DNA of 64,000 nucleotides from positions 426 to 64,425 of the forward strand of contig MAAY01000006.1 in NCBI GenBank assembly GCA_002162795.1. The letters are read 5' to 3'. Of the stretch, positions 17,385 through 26,671 are shown piece after piece. The translations under genes and the position numbers were made by a program. Below the pieces are notes generated by a model. It made no database searches and was not told the origin of the DNA. It saw only the letters and a program-made list of their open reading frames with translations. How positions within the stretch are numbered: the first letter of the stretch is position 1; the number at the start of each line of letters is the position of its first letter. The DNA comes from Rhodobacterales bacterium 56_14_T64. Lineage in GTDB: Bacteria; Pseudomonadota; Alphaproteobacteria; Rhodobacterales; Rhodobacteraceae.

Positions 17385-18318
17385 TCTGGAGGGATTGCGC
17401 GCCGCTGTTGCGGCGCATGGCCAGGTGACCAGAGTGGTGATCGCCGCCATCCGTGGCTCGTCGCCGCGTGAGGTTGGCGCTGCCATGCTGGTGTGGCAGG
17501 ACGGCCAGTCCGGCACCATCGGTGGCGGCACGCTGGAGTATGAGGCGGCGAATACGGCACGCAGTCAGGCGCAGGATAGCGTTTTGAGCAAACACGCACT
17601 GGGGCCCGATCTGGGCCAATGCTGTGGCGGCGTGGTGACAGTTTTGAGCGAGATTTACGATGCGGCGCGGCTGGCGGCGCTGGATGAAGAGATGATAGCC
17701 CGTGTGGTCAAAGCGGGGGCTTCCAGCGCCATGCCGATAGCGGTCAAGCGGCTGCTGGCGACAGCCCGAGGTCAGGGTGTCCGCCCTGAGCCGCAGCTGA
17801 TTGAGGGGTGGATGGTGGAACCCGTGCACCGTCCCGAGGTGCCATTATGGATCTGGGGCGCGGGTCACGTTGGTCGCGCCTTGGTTGATGTGCTGTCACC
17901 GCTGCCCGAGTTTGCCATTACCTGGGTCGATACCGCCCCTGAGAGATTTCCCAGTGATATTCCGCTGGGCGTTGTGCCTGTTCCGGCAGCAGATCCGGCG
18001 CTATTGGTGTCACATACCCCTGTAAATGCACAACATCTGATCCTGACCTATTCCCATGCTCTGGATCTGGCGTTATGCCACAGCCTGCTGGGGCATGGCT
18101 TTGCCTTTGCCGGATTGATCGGCTCGGCCACCAAGTGGGCGCGGTTTCGCTCGCGTCTGGCTGGCCTGGGGCACAGCCCCGAGCAGATCTCTCGGATTAC
18201 CTGCCCGATTGGCGATCCCGCCCTGGGCAAACACCCGCAGATGATTGCGGTCGGCGTCGCAGCACAACTGTTGCGGCGTGACATGACAGAAGCGTTAAAA
18301 AAGGATCATCGCGCGTGA
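17374..18318 (+). CDS. xdhC: Xanthine dehydrogenase accessory protein (Moco sulfuration/insertion)
   Basis: XdhC binds and protects the sulfurated molybdenum cofactor and delivers it to XdhB. The 314-residue protein has the XdhC/CoxI N-terminal domain (IAAIRGSSPREVGAAMLV), the conserved GQCCGGVV cysteine pair and a C-terminal Rossmann domain (IWGAGHVGRAL). ATG 17374 is chosen because GGAGGG precedes it and the family N-terminus follows. It overlaps the xdhB end by 11 bases and the next gene by 4. Confidence 0.92.
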   Translation: MGFDLEGLRAAVAAHGQVTRVVIAAIRGSSPREVGAAMLVWQDGQSGTIGGGTLEYEAANTARSQAQDSVLSKHALGPDLGQCCGGVVTVLSEIYDAARLAALDEEMIARVVKAGASSAMPIAVKRLLATARGQGVRPEPQLIEGWMVEPVHRPEVPLWIWGAGHVGRALVDVLSPLPEFAITWVDTAPERFPSDIPLGVVPVPAADPALLVSHTPVNAQHLILTYSHALDLALCHSLLGHGFAFAGLIGSATKWARFRSRLAGLGHSPEQISRITCPIGDPALGKHPQMIAVGVAAQLLRRDMTEALKKDHRA

Positions 18319-19832
18319 GTGTTCCATTGCTGAGCCTGCAAGGGCTGACCAAAGCCTATCCCGGCGTCGTGGCCAATGACTCTGTTTCCTTCGACATCGG
18401 CGAAGGCGAAGTACATGCCCTGCTGGGCGAAAACGGCGCTGGCAAATCGACCCTGGTAAAGATGATTTATGGGTTGGTGAAACCGGATAGCGGCCAGATG
18501 CTGCTGCGCGGCACGCCTTATGCGCCGCCTGAGCCGCGCGCCGCGCGCGGAGATGGCATTGCCATGGTGTTTCAGCACTTCTCGCTGTTTGATGCGCTGA
18601 ATGTGGCCGAAAATATCGCTCTGGGCATGGAAAACCCACCTGCGATGAAAGATCTGGCCGCGCGCATCCGCGAGGTATCCGAGTCTTATGGATTGCCACT
18701 GGACCCCTATCGCACCGTCGGCGATCTGTCGGCTGGCGAGCGCCAGAGGGTCGAGATTATTCGTTGCCTGCTGCAGGACCCTAAGCTGTTGATCATGGAC
18801 GAACCGACCTCGGTGCTGACTCCGCAGGAGGTGGAAATCCTGTTCCAGACGCTGCAGAAACTGCGCTCCGAGGGCACCTCGATCCTGTATATCAGTCACA
18901 AGTTGGAAGAGATCCGCACCCTGTGTGATCACGCAACCATTCTGCGACTGGGCAAAAACGTTGGTGAATGCACCCCGGCCGAAACCTCGGCCCGCGAGAT
19001 GGCCGAGCTGATGGTTGGCTCGACCTTGCATACACCGGAACGCGCAGGCCGCGAACTTGGCGACGTGGCGCTGGATATTTCAGGCCTGTCGGTACCGGCA
19101 CCTTCGGCCTTTGGCACCGCCTTGAAAAATATGCATCTGTCCGTGCGCAAAGGAGAAGTGCTGGGTATTGGCGGGGTAGCTGGCAACGGTCAGGATGAAT
19201 TGCTAAATGTGCTGTCTGGGGAAACCCTGACCGAGGCAGATGCAGTCAAGCTGAATGGTGCGCCAATTGGTCAGTTGGGCCCGGTGGAGCGTCGCCGTCT
19301 GGGCGTGTTAGCTGCGCCCGAGGAACGTCTGGGTCATGCAGCCGCGCCGGATATGAGCCTGATTGAGAACGCCATGCTGACCGGCGCTGTGCGCCAGGGG
19401 TTAGAGACCAACGGCTTCCTAAACTGGGGCGCTGCCAAGGGGTTTGCCGAGAACATCATTGAAGCCTTTGACGTTCGCACACCGGGGCCGGAAAACGCGG
19501 CGCGGTCGCTGTCGGGGGGCAATTTGCAGAAATTTGTCATTGGTCGCGAGGTGCTGCAGGATCCGGATGTGCTGGTGGTGAATCAGCCGACCTGGGGGGT
19601 TGATGCGGCTGCGGCGGCTGACATTCGCCAGTCGCTGCTGGATCTGGCCGACAAAGGTGCTGCGGTGATCTGTATCAGCCAAGATCTGGATGAGCTGATG
19701 GAAATCTCCGACAATTTCGCCGCGCTGAATGAAGGGCGGCTGAGCGCGCCACGCCCTGCTGCCGGGCTGACGGTGGATGAGATTGGCCTGATGCTGGGTG
19801 GAGCGCATGGCATGGAGGTGGCGCATGACTGA
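18315..19832 (+). CDS. ABC transporter ATP-binding protein, nucleoside/BMP type
   Basis: A 505-residue ATPase with two fused ABC domains, as in the RbsA/YufO-like group that serves BMP-type importers. Domain 1 has Walker A GENGAGKST, signature LSAGERQRVE and Walker B LLIMDEPTS. Domain 2 has a degenerate P-loop (GVAGNGQDEL) but a good signature, LSGGNLQKF. The start is GTG, overlapping the xdhC stop by 4 bases. Together with the two permeases and the binding protein downstream it forms a complete importer, and fusion to the xdh operon points to purines or purine nucleosides as substrate. Confidence 0.88.
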   Translation: MSVPLLSLQGLTKAYPGVVANDSVSFDIGEGEVHALLGENGAGKSTLVKMIYGLVKPDSGQMLLRGTPYAPPEPRAARGDGIAMVFQHFSLFDALNVAENIALGMENPPAMKDLAARIREVSESYGLPLDPYRTVGDLSAGERQRVEIIRCLLQDPKLLIMDEPTSVLTPQEVEILFQTLQKLRSEGTSILYISHKLEEIRTLCDHATILRLGKNVGECTPAETSAREMAELMVGSTLHTPERAGRELGDVALDISGLSVPAPSAFGTALKNMHLSVRKGEVLGIGGVAGNGQDELLNVLSGETLTEADAVKLNGAPIGQLGPVERRRLGVLAAPEERLGHAAAPDMSLIENAMLTGAVRQGLETNGFLNWGAAKGFAENIIEAFDVRTPGPENAARSLSGGNLQKFVIGREVLQDPDVLVVNQPTWGVDAAAAADIRQSLLDLADKGAAVICISQDLDELMEISDNFAALNEGRLSAPRPAAGLTVDEIGLMLGGAHGMEVAHD

Positions 19833-19902
19833 TCTGTCGCGTCTCGGTTTCGCCTTCGGCGAGAGTATTTTTGAAAAGATGAAGCAGAGGATCGCGATAT
19901 GA
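19825..19902 (+). CDS. 25-residue bridging reading frame between ATPase and permease
   Basis: ATG 19825 lies inside the ATPase gene end. The frame runs 25 codons (begins MTDLSRLGFAFGESI) and stops at TGA 19900-19902, which overlaps the permease ATG at 19899. It is built largely from a copy of the interspersed repeat. It probably has no protein function, but could carry ribosomes across the gap and couple translation. A chance frame is the alternative. Confidence 0.3.
   Translation: MTDLSRLGFAFGESIFEKMKQRIAI
19850..19884 (+). repeat. Interspersed repeat copy within the transporter operon
   Basis: Hairpin TCGCC/GGCGA with a TTC loop (19850-19862), then the tail GAGTATTTTTGAAAAGATGA (19863-19882), related to the copies in xdhB and at 38747. 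It fills most of the only sizeable gap between the ATPase and permease genes. Confidence 0.6.
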
Positions 19903-20981
19903 TCAGGCTTGAGAAAAGGCCGCAACCGTCGCGCGCCTGGTCGCTGGCGACTCCGCTGGTGGCGGTGCTGGCCACCATGCTGTTTGGTGGGGTGTTGTTT
20001 GCGGTGCTGGGCAAAGACCCGGTTGAGGCGATCCGTACCATTTTTTGGGAACCGCTGTTTGGCGAGTTTTCCTTCTACTACCGCCCGCAATTGCTGATCA
20101 AAGGTGCGCCGCTGGTGCTGATTGCCATTGGGTTGAGCCTGGGCTTCAAGGCCGGCATCTGGAATATCGGCGCCGAGGGACAGTATATCATGGGCGCCAT
20201 CGTTGGGGCCGCGGTGGGGCTGGCGTTTTACCCCTATGAAGCCTGGTACATATTCCCGCTGATGGTGATTGGTGGTGCCTTGGGCGGATGGGCTTGGGCG
20301 ATGATCCCTGCCGTGTTGAAGGTTCGCTTTGGCACTAATGAAATTCTAGTGTCACTCATGCTGGTCTATGTGGCCGAGCAACTGCTGGCTTCGGCGTCGC
20401 TAAGGTTTCTGAAAAACCCCGAAGGTTTTGGCTTTCCGGGGTCGCGTAACTTGCAGAGTTATGAGAGTGCATTTAACGCCGATCTAATCGAAGGTTCGGG
20501 GATGCACTGGGGTGTGGTGGCTGCGCTGATTGCAGTGATCTTTGCCTATATTTTGCTGAACCGTCACATGTTGGGCTTTCACATTCGCCTGACGGGAGAA
20601 GCGCCACGTGCAGCAAGATTTGCCGGAGTTAATCCTTCGCGGTTGATCCTGTTGTGCCTGGGCATGTCCGGGGCACTGGCCGGGTTGGCCGGGTTGTTCG
20701 AGGTTTCCGGACCAGCCGGACAGATCAGCATTGATTTCAACGTTGGCTATGGCTTTACCGCAATCATCGTAGCCTTTCTGGGCCGTCTTCATCCGGTTGG
20801 CATTCTGCTGGCCGGCGGATTGATGGCGCTGACCTATATCGGCGGCGATATTGCACAATCCAATCTGGGCCTGCCCTCGGCGGCGATCCAGGTGTTCCAA
20901 GGCATGTTGCTGTTCTTCCTGTTGGCGTTGGATCTTTTAACCAATTACCGCGTGACCCTGCGCACATCGGAGGTGGCGTAA
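19899..20981 (+). CDS. ABC transporter permease, nucleoside/BMP type
   Basis: A 360-residue inner-membrane permease of the BPD_transp_2 family. Multiple hydrophobic helices are visible, starting with LATPLVAVLATMLFGGVLFA near residues 15-35. The family block GFKAGIWNIGAEGQYIMGAI and the cytoplasmic loop RLTGEAPRAARFAGVNPSRL (the ATPase-contacting EAA-like region) are present. The next permease begins at its last base (TAATG), so the pair is coupled. Confidence 0.88.
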   Translation: MIRLEKRPQPSRAWSLATPLVAVLATMLFGGVLFAVLGKDPVEAIRTIFWEPLFGEFSFYYRPQLLIKGAPLVLIAIGLSLGFKAGIWNIGAEGQYIMGAIVGAAVGLAFYPYEAWYIFPLMVIGGALGGWAWAMIPAVLKVRFGTNEILVSLMLVYVAEQLLASASLRFLKNPEGFGFPGSRNLQSYESAFNADLIEGSGMHWGVVAALIAVIFAYILLNRHMLGFHIRLTGEAPRAARFAGVNPSRLILLCLGMSGALAGLAGLFEVSGPAGQISIDFNVGYGFTAIIVAFLGRLHPVGILLAGGLMALTYIGGDIAQSNLGLPSAAIQVFQGMLLFFLLALDLLTNYRVTLRTSEVA

Positions 20982-21901
20982 TGGATCTTTCCGCAATCAA
21001 TCCCGTCCTGCTGATCGCCTCGTTGATGGTGGCAGCAACCCCAATCCTGCTGGCCGCAATTGGCGAGCTGGTGGTGGAGAAATCCGGCGTGCTGAACCTT
21101 GGCGTCGAGGGCATGATGATCATCGGCGCGGTCAGCGGCTTTGCCATTGCCGTTGAAACCAGCTCGCCCTGGCTGGGGTTCATTGCCTCGGCGGCGGCAG
21201 GCGCGGTGTTCTCGCTGCTGTTTGTGCTGCTGACCCAAGTGGCGCAGGCCAATCAGGTGGCCTCGGGGCTGGCGCTGACGCTGTCTGGTCTGGGGCTGTC
21301 GGCGCTGCTGGGGCAGAACTATGTTGGCATCCGCCCGCCACAGATGGGCAAGCTGGACATCCCGCTGCTTAGCGATCTACCAGTGGTTGGCCCGATCCTG
21401 TTTGGCCATGATCCAATCCTGTATATTGGCATTGCTCTGACCGCTGGCGTCTGGGCCATGCTGAAATTCACCCGCGCCGGTTTGGTTCTGCGCGCGGTCG
21501 GCGAAAATCACGATGCAGCCCATGCGCTTGGATACAAAGTGATCCGTATCCGTATTCTGGCGATCATGTTTGGGGGGGCCTGCGCTGGCCTGGGTGGCGC
21601 CTATATCAGCCTGATCCGAGTGCCACAGTGGACCGAGGGCATGACGGCCGGTGTTGGCTGGATCGCTCTGGCGCTGGTAGTGTTTGCCAGCTGGAAGCCT
21701 TGGCGTGCCCTGCTTGGTGCCTATCTTTTTGGCGGTGTCACCGTCGTACAGCTTAATCTGCAAGCAGCAGGCGTTGCCATTCCGGTCGAATATCTGGCAA
21801 TGTCACCCTATGTGATTACAATCGTTGTGCTTGTCATTCTTTCCGCCGACAAAAGCAGCGCACCAGCTGCCTTGGGCCGCAATTTCCACGCCTCCCGCTG
21901 A
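20981..21901 (+). CDS. ABC transporter permease, nucleoside/BMP type
   Basis: The second permease, 306 residues, of the same family. It shows ELVVEKSGVLNLGVEGMMII, the equivalent of the GIWNIGAEG block in its partner, and the contact loop RAVGENHDAAHALGYKVIRI. About eight membrane helices are apparent. The short C-terminal tail is polar. It forms a heterodimeric pore with the upstream gene product. Confidence 0.88.
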   Translation: MDLSAINPVLLIASLMVAATPILLAAIGELVVEKSGVLNLGVEGMMIIGAVSGFAIAVETSSPWLGFIASAAAGAVFSLLFVLLTQVAQANQVASGLALTLSGLGLSALLGQNYVGIRPPQMGKLDIPLLSDLPVVGPILFGHDPILYIGIALTAGVWAMLKFTRAGLVLRAVGENHDAAHALGYKVIRIRILAIMFGGACAGLGGAYISLIRVPQWTEGMTAGVGWIALALVVFASWKPWRALLGAYLFGGVTVVQLNLQAAGVAIPVEYLAMSPYVITIVVLVILSADKSSAPAALGRNFHASR

Positions 21902-21969
21902 TTTGCGGGGCGCGCACTAACCTGCCCCTTTTATCGGGGCCAAACAAAAACCAACTGGGGGAAACCTTT

Positions 21970-23043
21970 ATGAAACTAACTACTCTTCTGACCAGCGCCG
22001 CGATGGCCTTGGGACTGGCCACCGCTGCGGTGGCTGCTGACAAAACCAAAGTGGGCTTTGTTTATGTTGGCCCCGTCGGCGACGGCGGCTGGACCTATGA
22101 ACACGATCAGGGCCGCAAGGCTGTTGTCGCTGAGTTCGGCGATGCGGTTGAAACCGTCTATGTCGAAAACGTTGCCGAAGGCCCCGACGCCGAGCGTGTA
22201 ATGACTCAGATGGCACTGGAAGGCGCTGACCTGATCTTTACCACCTCGTTTGGCTACATGGATCCAACCATCAACGTTGCCAAGAAATTCCCCAACGTGA
22301 AGTTCGAGCACGCCACCGGCTATAAGCGCGCCGACAACGTGTCGACCTATTCGGCTCGTTTCTATGAGGGTCGCGCCGTTCAGGGCACCATCGCGGGCAA
22401 CATGACCGAGAGCAACATCGTCGGCTACATCGGCTCCTACCCAATCCCCGAAGTGATCCGCGGCATCAACTCGGCCTATATCCACGCCAAGAAGGTCAAC
22501 CCTGACGTTCAGTTCAAAATCGTCTGGGCCTTTACATGGTTCGACCCAGCCAAAGAAGCTGACGCTGCCAAGGTTCTGATCGAACAGGGCGCTGACGTAA
22601 TCCTGCAGCACACCGACTCCACTGCACCTCAGGCTGCGGCTCAGGCGGCTGGCAACGTGATCACCTTTGGTCAGGCATCCGATATGTCCGAGTACGGCCC
22701 CTCGCCGCGCGTTTCGTCAATCATCGACAACTGGGCGCCGTACTATGTTGCGCGTACTCAGGCAGTCATGGACGGCACATGGGCATCCACGGACACATGG
22801 GATGGCATCGGCGCTGGCATGGTTGGCATCGGCGAGATTTCCGACGCGGTACCAGCTGATGTGAAAGAGGCTGCTTTGGCTCTGAAAGCGTCACTCGCTG
22901 ACGGTTCATACCACGCCTTCACCGGCCCACTGAACAAGCAGGACGGCTCGGTCTGGTTGGCTGACGGCGAAACCTCTGACGACGGCACTCTGGCTGGCAT
23001 GAACTTCTTTGTTGAAGGCATCGAAGGCGACATCCCGCAGTAA
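21970..23043 (+). CDS. BMP-family substrate-binding protein of the ABC importer
   Basis: A 357-residue periplasmic binding protein with a clear signal peptide (MKLTTLLTSAAMALGLATAA, cleavage after AVAA near residue 23). The BMP/PnrA family pattern is evident: GFVYVGPVGDGGWTYEHDQG, DLIFTTSFGYMDP, GYIGSYPIPEVIRGINS and VITFGQASDMSEYGPSPRV. Family members bind nucleosides or related purines. It is last in the xdh-transporter run, 68 bases after the permease, and is followed by a strong terminator, so it may also be made at a higher level. Confidence 0.9.
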   Translation: MKLTTLLTSAAMALGLATAAVAADKTKVGFVYVGPVGDGGWTYEHDQGRKAVVAEFGDAVETVYVENVAEGPDAERVMTQMALEGADLIFTTSFGYMDPTINVAKKFPNVKFEHATGYKRADNVSTYSARFYEGRAVQGTIAGNMTESNIVGYIGSYPIPEVIRGINSAYIHAKKVNPDVQFKIVWAFTWFDPAKEADAAKVLIEQGADVILQHTDSTAPQAAAQAAGNVITFGQASDMSEYGPSPRVSSIIDNWAPYYVARTQAVMDGTWASTDTWDGIGAGMVGIGEISDAVPADVKEAALALKASLADGSYHAFTGPLNKQDGSVWLADGETSDDGTLAGMNFFVEGIEGDIPQ

Positions 23044-23065
23044 GCGGATCGCTTGCGAATTAGGA

Positions 23066-23094
23066 AAGGCCCGTCAATTTGACGGGCCTTTTTT
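23066..23094 (+). terminator. Rho-independent terminator after the BMP gene
   Basis: Perfect 10-bp stem AAGGCCCGTC/GACGGGCCTT with a 5-base loop, followed by TTTT. It ends the xdhABC-transporter operon. Confidence 0.9.
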
Positions 23095-23212
23095 GTTTGG
23101 GGAAACTATCAAGAAACGCTAGAAATAATGTCTGCAATTGGGGCCAAACCGCTTTTCGCCGCACCAGAAGTCGTAGCTGCTCTCGAAGCCAATTCGAACG
23201 AAGACGGCACGC

Positions 23213-23830
23213 TCACCTATTGCCTTGCTGCGCCTCAACAGCGGCACGACATCGATTAGGTAATGCTTCTGTTACACTGAACTGAAAGAAGGCGACTGGC
23301 TCTTGTTTGGGTTCCAAATTCGGCAAAACTTGACGCCAGACGTTGGCAAGTGAAGGCTGGCTCGCCAGAACTACACCGTTTTCGAGACTGTTGCAGCGGG
23401 CAACAACAAAGCCTGGTTGGGAATGGTCGGTAAGGTCCACACTCCCTGGAACATTCATTGCTGCTTCAAACCAATTTTCGGATGCCGCGCTTGCTTCCTC
23501 CCATTCCACCCAGTCTTGCCAAATATCTGTAAATTCGGTCTGGAGATCAGGATGACGACCCCACAAAATACACGACGAGACAATTCTTTGGAGCGGCAAA
23601 TACATTGCCATCAAACTACCCTCAGATGTTTCCACGCGGAGCCTCAGACGACGTTCGTCTTCATCAAGCACTGACCCGATACTTCGCAACGGCGCGTCTG
23701 AACGCTGAACAACGCTTGCTTCACAAGCTGAAAATGCTTCATGCAGCGACACTTCCGCCATTAGTTCGCTAGCCGCAAACAGCGACGTCGAGATTGCAAT
23801 TAGCAAGGTATTTGAAATAAAGATACGCAT
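23213..23830 (-). CDS. Exported hypothetical protein
   Basis: A 205-residue protein of unknown function. ATG 23830 gives a typical signal peptide (MRIFISNTLLIAISTSLFAA), with cleavage likely near residue 20-25. The mature part has four scattered cysteines (ACEASV, SSCILW, ARCNSL, NRCRAA), suggesting two disulfides in the periplasm, and is rich in E, W and S. I recognise no domain. The coding DNA is AT-richer than the adjacent transporter operon. Confidence 0.6.
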   Translation of the reverse strand: MRIFISNTLLIAISTSLFAASELMAEVSLHEAFSACEASVVQRSDAPLRSIGSVLDEDERRLRLRVETSEGSLMAMYLPLQRIVSSCILWGRHPDLQTEFTDIWQDWVEWEEASAASENWFEAAMNVPGSVDLTDHSQPGFVVARCNSLENGVVLASQPSLANVWRQVLPNLEPKQEPVAFFQFSVTEALPNRCRAAVEAQQGNR

Positions 23831-24122
23831 GGTCACGGTGATGCTCAATGCTATTCATGTTACTCAACAGACACTAATTAGGCAGCTAAATAAGTACAAT
23901 ATTGAATCAAAGCAACCGCCCCCGGCGTAGTCCTTTTGGTCCAACGGCATTCTGGTGTAAGCGGTCCAATTTTAACTTCCCCAAACATCAACGCCGGATC
24001 TTGGGGACGTACAAAGCGCCTTCGTCGTGTTGAAAGCACGCCTATGGCGTGACGGGAAAGTCAGGCGCGAACAGCGCTGCTTCGCTTCATCGCCCAAGAA
24101 CGATCAGAAGGCTGCCGTCTGG
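23831..24122. other. Intergenic stretch, no gene seen
   Basis: No convincing frame or RNA motif. Composition changes part way through (AT-rich to about 23935, then GC-richer), and short protein-like readings occur but none is supported. Confidence 0.4.
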
Positions 24123-24899
24123 CTACCCATCCACGCAGAACTTTGCCAATGTCGAGTAATGCTCGCCACCCTTGATCTCGTGCAGCGTGGTCGGGGCTTT
24201 GATGGCTATTTTCAGCGCTTCAGACATGGCCAATGGTGACCAACTGTCCGCGGTGCCGTGCCAGAGGTCCACGGGGCATTGAATGCTGGGTAAAACCTCG
24301 GTCCAGTCTCCAACATAGGCCGTCAGCATTTGACGATACTGTAGCGGGTGTTTGCGATAACTGTTCTCCAAGGCGCGTTTCAATAGGAATTGAACCTGCG
24401 GATCCTCAATCAATGCCTGTTCCTGCGACCCGCATTTCGCAAATAGCGCTTTGATCAGCAGCCCCGGCGCCAGGCGTGCGGCGATCCCTTGAGCGACCGT
24501 TGCCATTGCTAGGCGTCTGGGGTGATCGCGCGCCATTTCAAACACTGGCGCACCAGCCATATGCGGCAGGAAATCCCCCAACTGTAACGGCGCTGCGGGC
24601 GAAATCAGGCTAAGTCGGCCCACTTCCTCGGGACGCTCCGCCGCGATTTTGCAGGCCACCATCGCTCCGATGGAAAAGCCGATCACATGTATGTATCCAC
24701 GTGCGTCTGCGATCAGCTTGTCAAATTGCGTCACGGTTTCGTCCAAAATGTTGTCTACATCCCGTCCTGCCTCCAGCAGTTTGGGCGCCACAACGCGCGT
24801 GCCTGGCAGCAGACCCTCAGAAATCAGATTGGCATCTGCCGGGCTGCCGGGAAGACCGTGGCAAAAGTAGACAGTTGGAACGGCGGTGAGTTCTGACAT
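24123..24899 (-). CDS. Alpha/beta-hydrolase
   Basis: A 258-residue soluble alpha/beta-hydrolase. Visible features are the oxyanion region YFCHGLPGSP (residues 11-20), the nucleophile elbow GFSIGA with serine near residue 76, the acid in HGTADSWSP and the histidine in GGEHYS near the C-terminus. The catalytic triad is therefore complete. The substrate is unknown; esterase or lipase-like thioesterase activity is possible. The gene stands alone on the minus strand. Confidence 0.78.
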   Translation of the reverse strand: MSELTAVPTVYFCHGLPGSPADANLISEGLLPGTRVVAPKLLEAGRDVDNILDETVTQFDKLIADARGYIHVIGFSIGAMVACKIAAERPEEVGRLSLISPAAPLQLGDFLPHMAGAPVFEMARDHPRRLAMATVAQGIAARLAPGLLIKALFAKCGSQEQALIEDPQVQFLLKRALENSYRKHPLQYRQMLTAYVGDWTEVLPSIQCPVDLWHGTADSWSPLAMSEALKIAIKAPTTLHEIKGGEHYSTLAKFCVDG

Positions 24900-25217
24900 T
24901 GCGCTCTCAATTCAACAATTTCCTGGCAACCTAATGAATACGACAATACGTGTAACACGGCGCAATGTCACAGGGCGCAGAGCAACCGTGGTGCTAGGGA
25001 ACCATTCTTGCGGAGCAAACGAACAGATAATCGCCCGCTTGACACCCTGCCCCCATTCCCGCATCACGTGTGCACAGGGTCTGAGCCCCTGCCGCTCGCG
25101 GGCATATGCCTTGGTGAAGCCTCAGATAGAAAAACCTGACGTCCGTGTCTCTTGCGGTGTGTTGGCAATGCGAGCTCCGGCCTGAATTCCGCATCTGAAC
25201 ATTGAACGAGGTTTTAG
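24900..25217. other. Divergent promoter region, no gene seen
   Basis: This 318-base gap separates the hydrolase (-) from the MATE gene (+). Short frames on both strands look like chance readings. GAGG just before 25218 is the ribosome-binding site of the MATE gene. Confidence 0.4.
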
Positions 25218-26603
25218 ATGTCTCAACAACTCTCCCCCGCAGGTGCTGCGGGACAGGTTCCCGGCGATGGGCAACCTGACAATATCTACCTGTCCGACGC
25301 AATCCTGCCACTGTTCCTGAGAACAGCCCTGCCCATCGTGCTGGTGATGCTGGTGAACGGATTGTTCACCGTGGTGGATGCCTATTTTCTGGGGGTCTAT
25401 GTCGGCAGAGATGCCGTGGTGGCCGTGACCCTGATGTTCCCCCTGTATATGATGCTGGTCGCGCTTTCGACACTGGTGTCCAGCGGGTTCTCATCGATCT
25501 ATGCCCGCCGGATCGGCGCCGGAGACCGGCAGGAATCACAGGCGGTTTTTGCCAGTGCAATCCAACTGTCGCTGCTAGTTTGTGCTGTCCTGATCATCAG
25601 CTTCGCAACGCTTGGGTCCCAGATGTCACTGTGGGTGGCAAACGGGTCTCAGCTGCTGGCGGATCTGGGTCGGGGCTATATGGCGATCCTGATCTATTGC
25701 TCGCCGCTGGTCTTTGTGTTGGGCATCAATTCAGACGCTCTGCGCGCCGAAGGATTGCTGACAGCCATGGTTACAATCAGCCTGTCCTCGGCCATCCTGA
25801 ACATCGCCTTTGACTGGCTGTTTGTGGTGAAAATGCACTGGGGCGTCAACGGATCGGCCTATGGCACCGTGTTGTCGCAGATCTGCGCCATGGCCGCTCT
25901 GTTGGCTTACCGGGCTAGATCAGGCAGTGGGCTGCCAAACCTGAATATGCCGCTCATCCCCCGTCACTGGCCCGCACTTCTGGCGCTTGGCACACCATCA
26001 GGGCTTGGCTACATTGGCTTTTCAATTTCGGCGGCTGTCACCCTGTATTGCCTGCAAGTCTGGGCTGGGGACAATTTCGAGCCCACAAGCGGCGCATTGG
26101 GCATCATGACACGTCTGACGACCTTTACCTACCTGCCGCTTCTGGGCCTTAGCTTTGCCTTTCAGACTATCGTTGGCAACAATGTCGGGGCAGGCCAAGT
26201 GAAGCGCGCGCTCACGGCCACCAAGCTCGCCATCGCTGTGGCCTTTGTATATTGCGTGGTCATTCAATTTGGCTTCGTGGTGTCCGCCCCCTGGATCGGA
26301 GGTGTCTTTGTCAACGACAGCGCAATCCAACAGGAACTGGCCCGCATCCTGCCGATTGCCACGATGACATTGTTCCTGTTTGGGCCACAGATGATGGTTG
26401 CACGCTATTTCCAAGCCATCGGAGACGCCCGTCGGGCGGCCCTACTGACCCTGACCCGCACCTTTGCCTTTGTCATCCCCCTGACGCTGGCCTTGCCTTA
26501 TCTGATCGGAGAACCCGGCATCTGGTACGCCGGGGCGGTGGCCGAGCTGCTGACACTGGCTCTGACGGCTGGCGTTCTGATCCGCCTGCGCAAAGGCGCG
26601 TAA
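25218..26603 (+). CDS. MATE family efflux transporter
   Basis: A 461-residue inner-membrane protein with about 12 hydrophobic helices in two related halves, the MATE fold. The first half contains TALPIVLVMLVNGLFTVVDA and the YFLGVYVGRDAVVAVTL loop. The second half starts near LALGTPSGLGYIGFSISAAV. MATE proteins export drugs or metabolites by Na+ or H+ antiport. The cargo here is unknown. It has a 30-residue hydrophilic N-terminal tail. Convergent with the HlyD-like gene. Confidence 0.88.
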   Translation: MSQQLSPAGAAGQVPGDGQPDNIYLSDAILPLFLRTALPIVLVMLVNGLFTVVDAYFLGVYVGRDAVVAVTLMFPLYMMLVALSTLVSSGFSSIYARRIGAGDRQESQAVFASAIQLSLLVCAVLIISFATLGSQMSLWVANGSQLLADLGRGYMAILIYCSPLVFVLGINSDALRAEGLLTAMVTISLSSAILNIAFDWLFVVKMHWGVNGSAYGTVLSQICAMAALLAYRARSGSGLPNLNMPLIPRHWPALLALGTPSGLGYIGFSISAAVTLYCLQVWAGDNFEPTSGALGIMTRLTTFTYLPLLGLSFAFQTIVGNNVGAGQVKRALTATKLAIAVAFVYCVVIQFGFVVSAPWIGGVFVNDSAIQQELARILPIATMTLFLFGPQMMVARYFQAIGDARRAALLTLTRTFAFVIPLTLALPYLIGEPGIWYAGAVAELLTLALTAGVLIRLRKGA

Positions 26604-26611
26604 TCCCAAAC

Positions 26612-26654
26612 CAAAAAAAAACGAAACAGGCCCCGCAGATGCAGGGCCTGTTTC
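26612..26654 (-). terminator. Terminator of the HlyD-like gene
   Basis: An 11-bp perfect stem GAAACAGGCCC/GGGCCTGTTTC (26623-26633 with 26644-26654). On the minus strand it is followed within two bases by a run of nine T, so it terminates the leftward HlyD-like transcript. It also lies just after the MATE gene stop. Confidence 0.8.
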
Positions 26655-26671
26655 AATTCATCTATAAGGGG

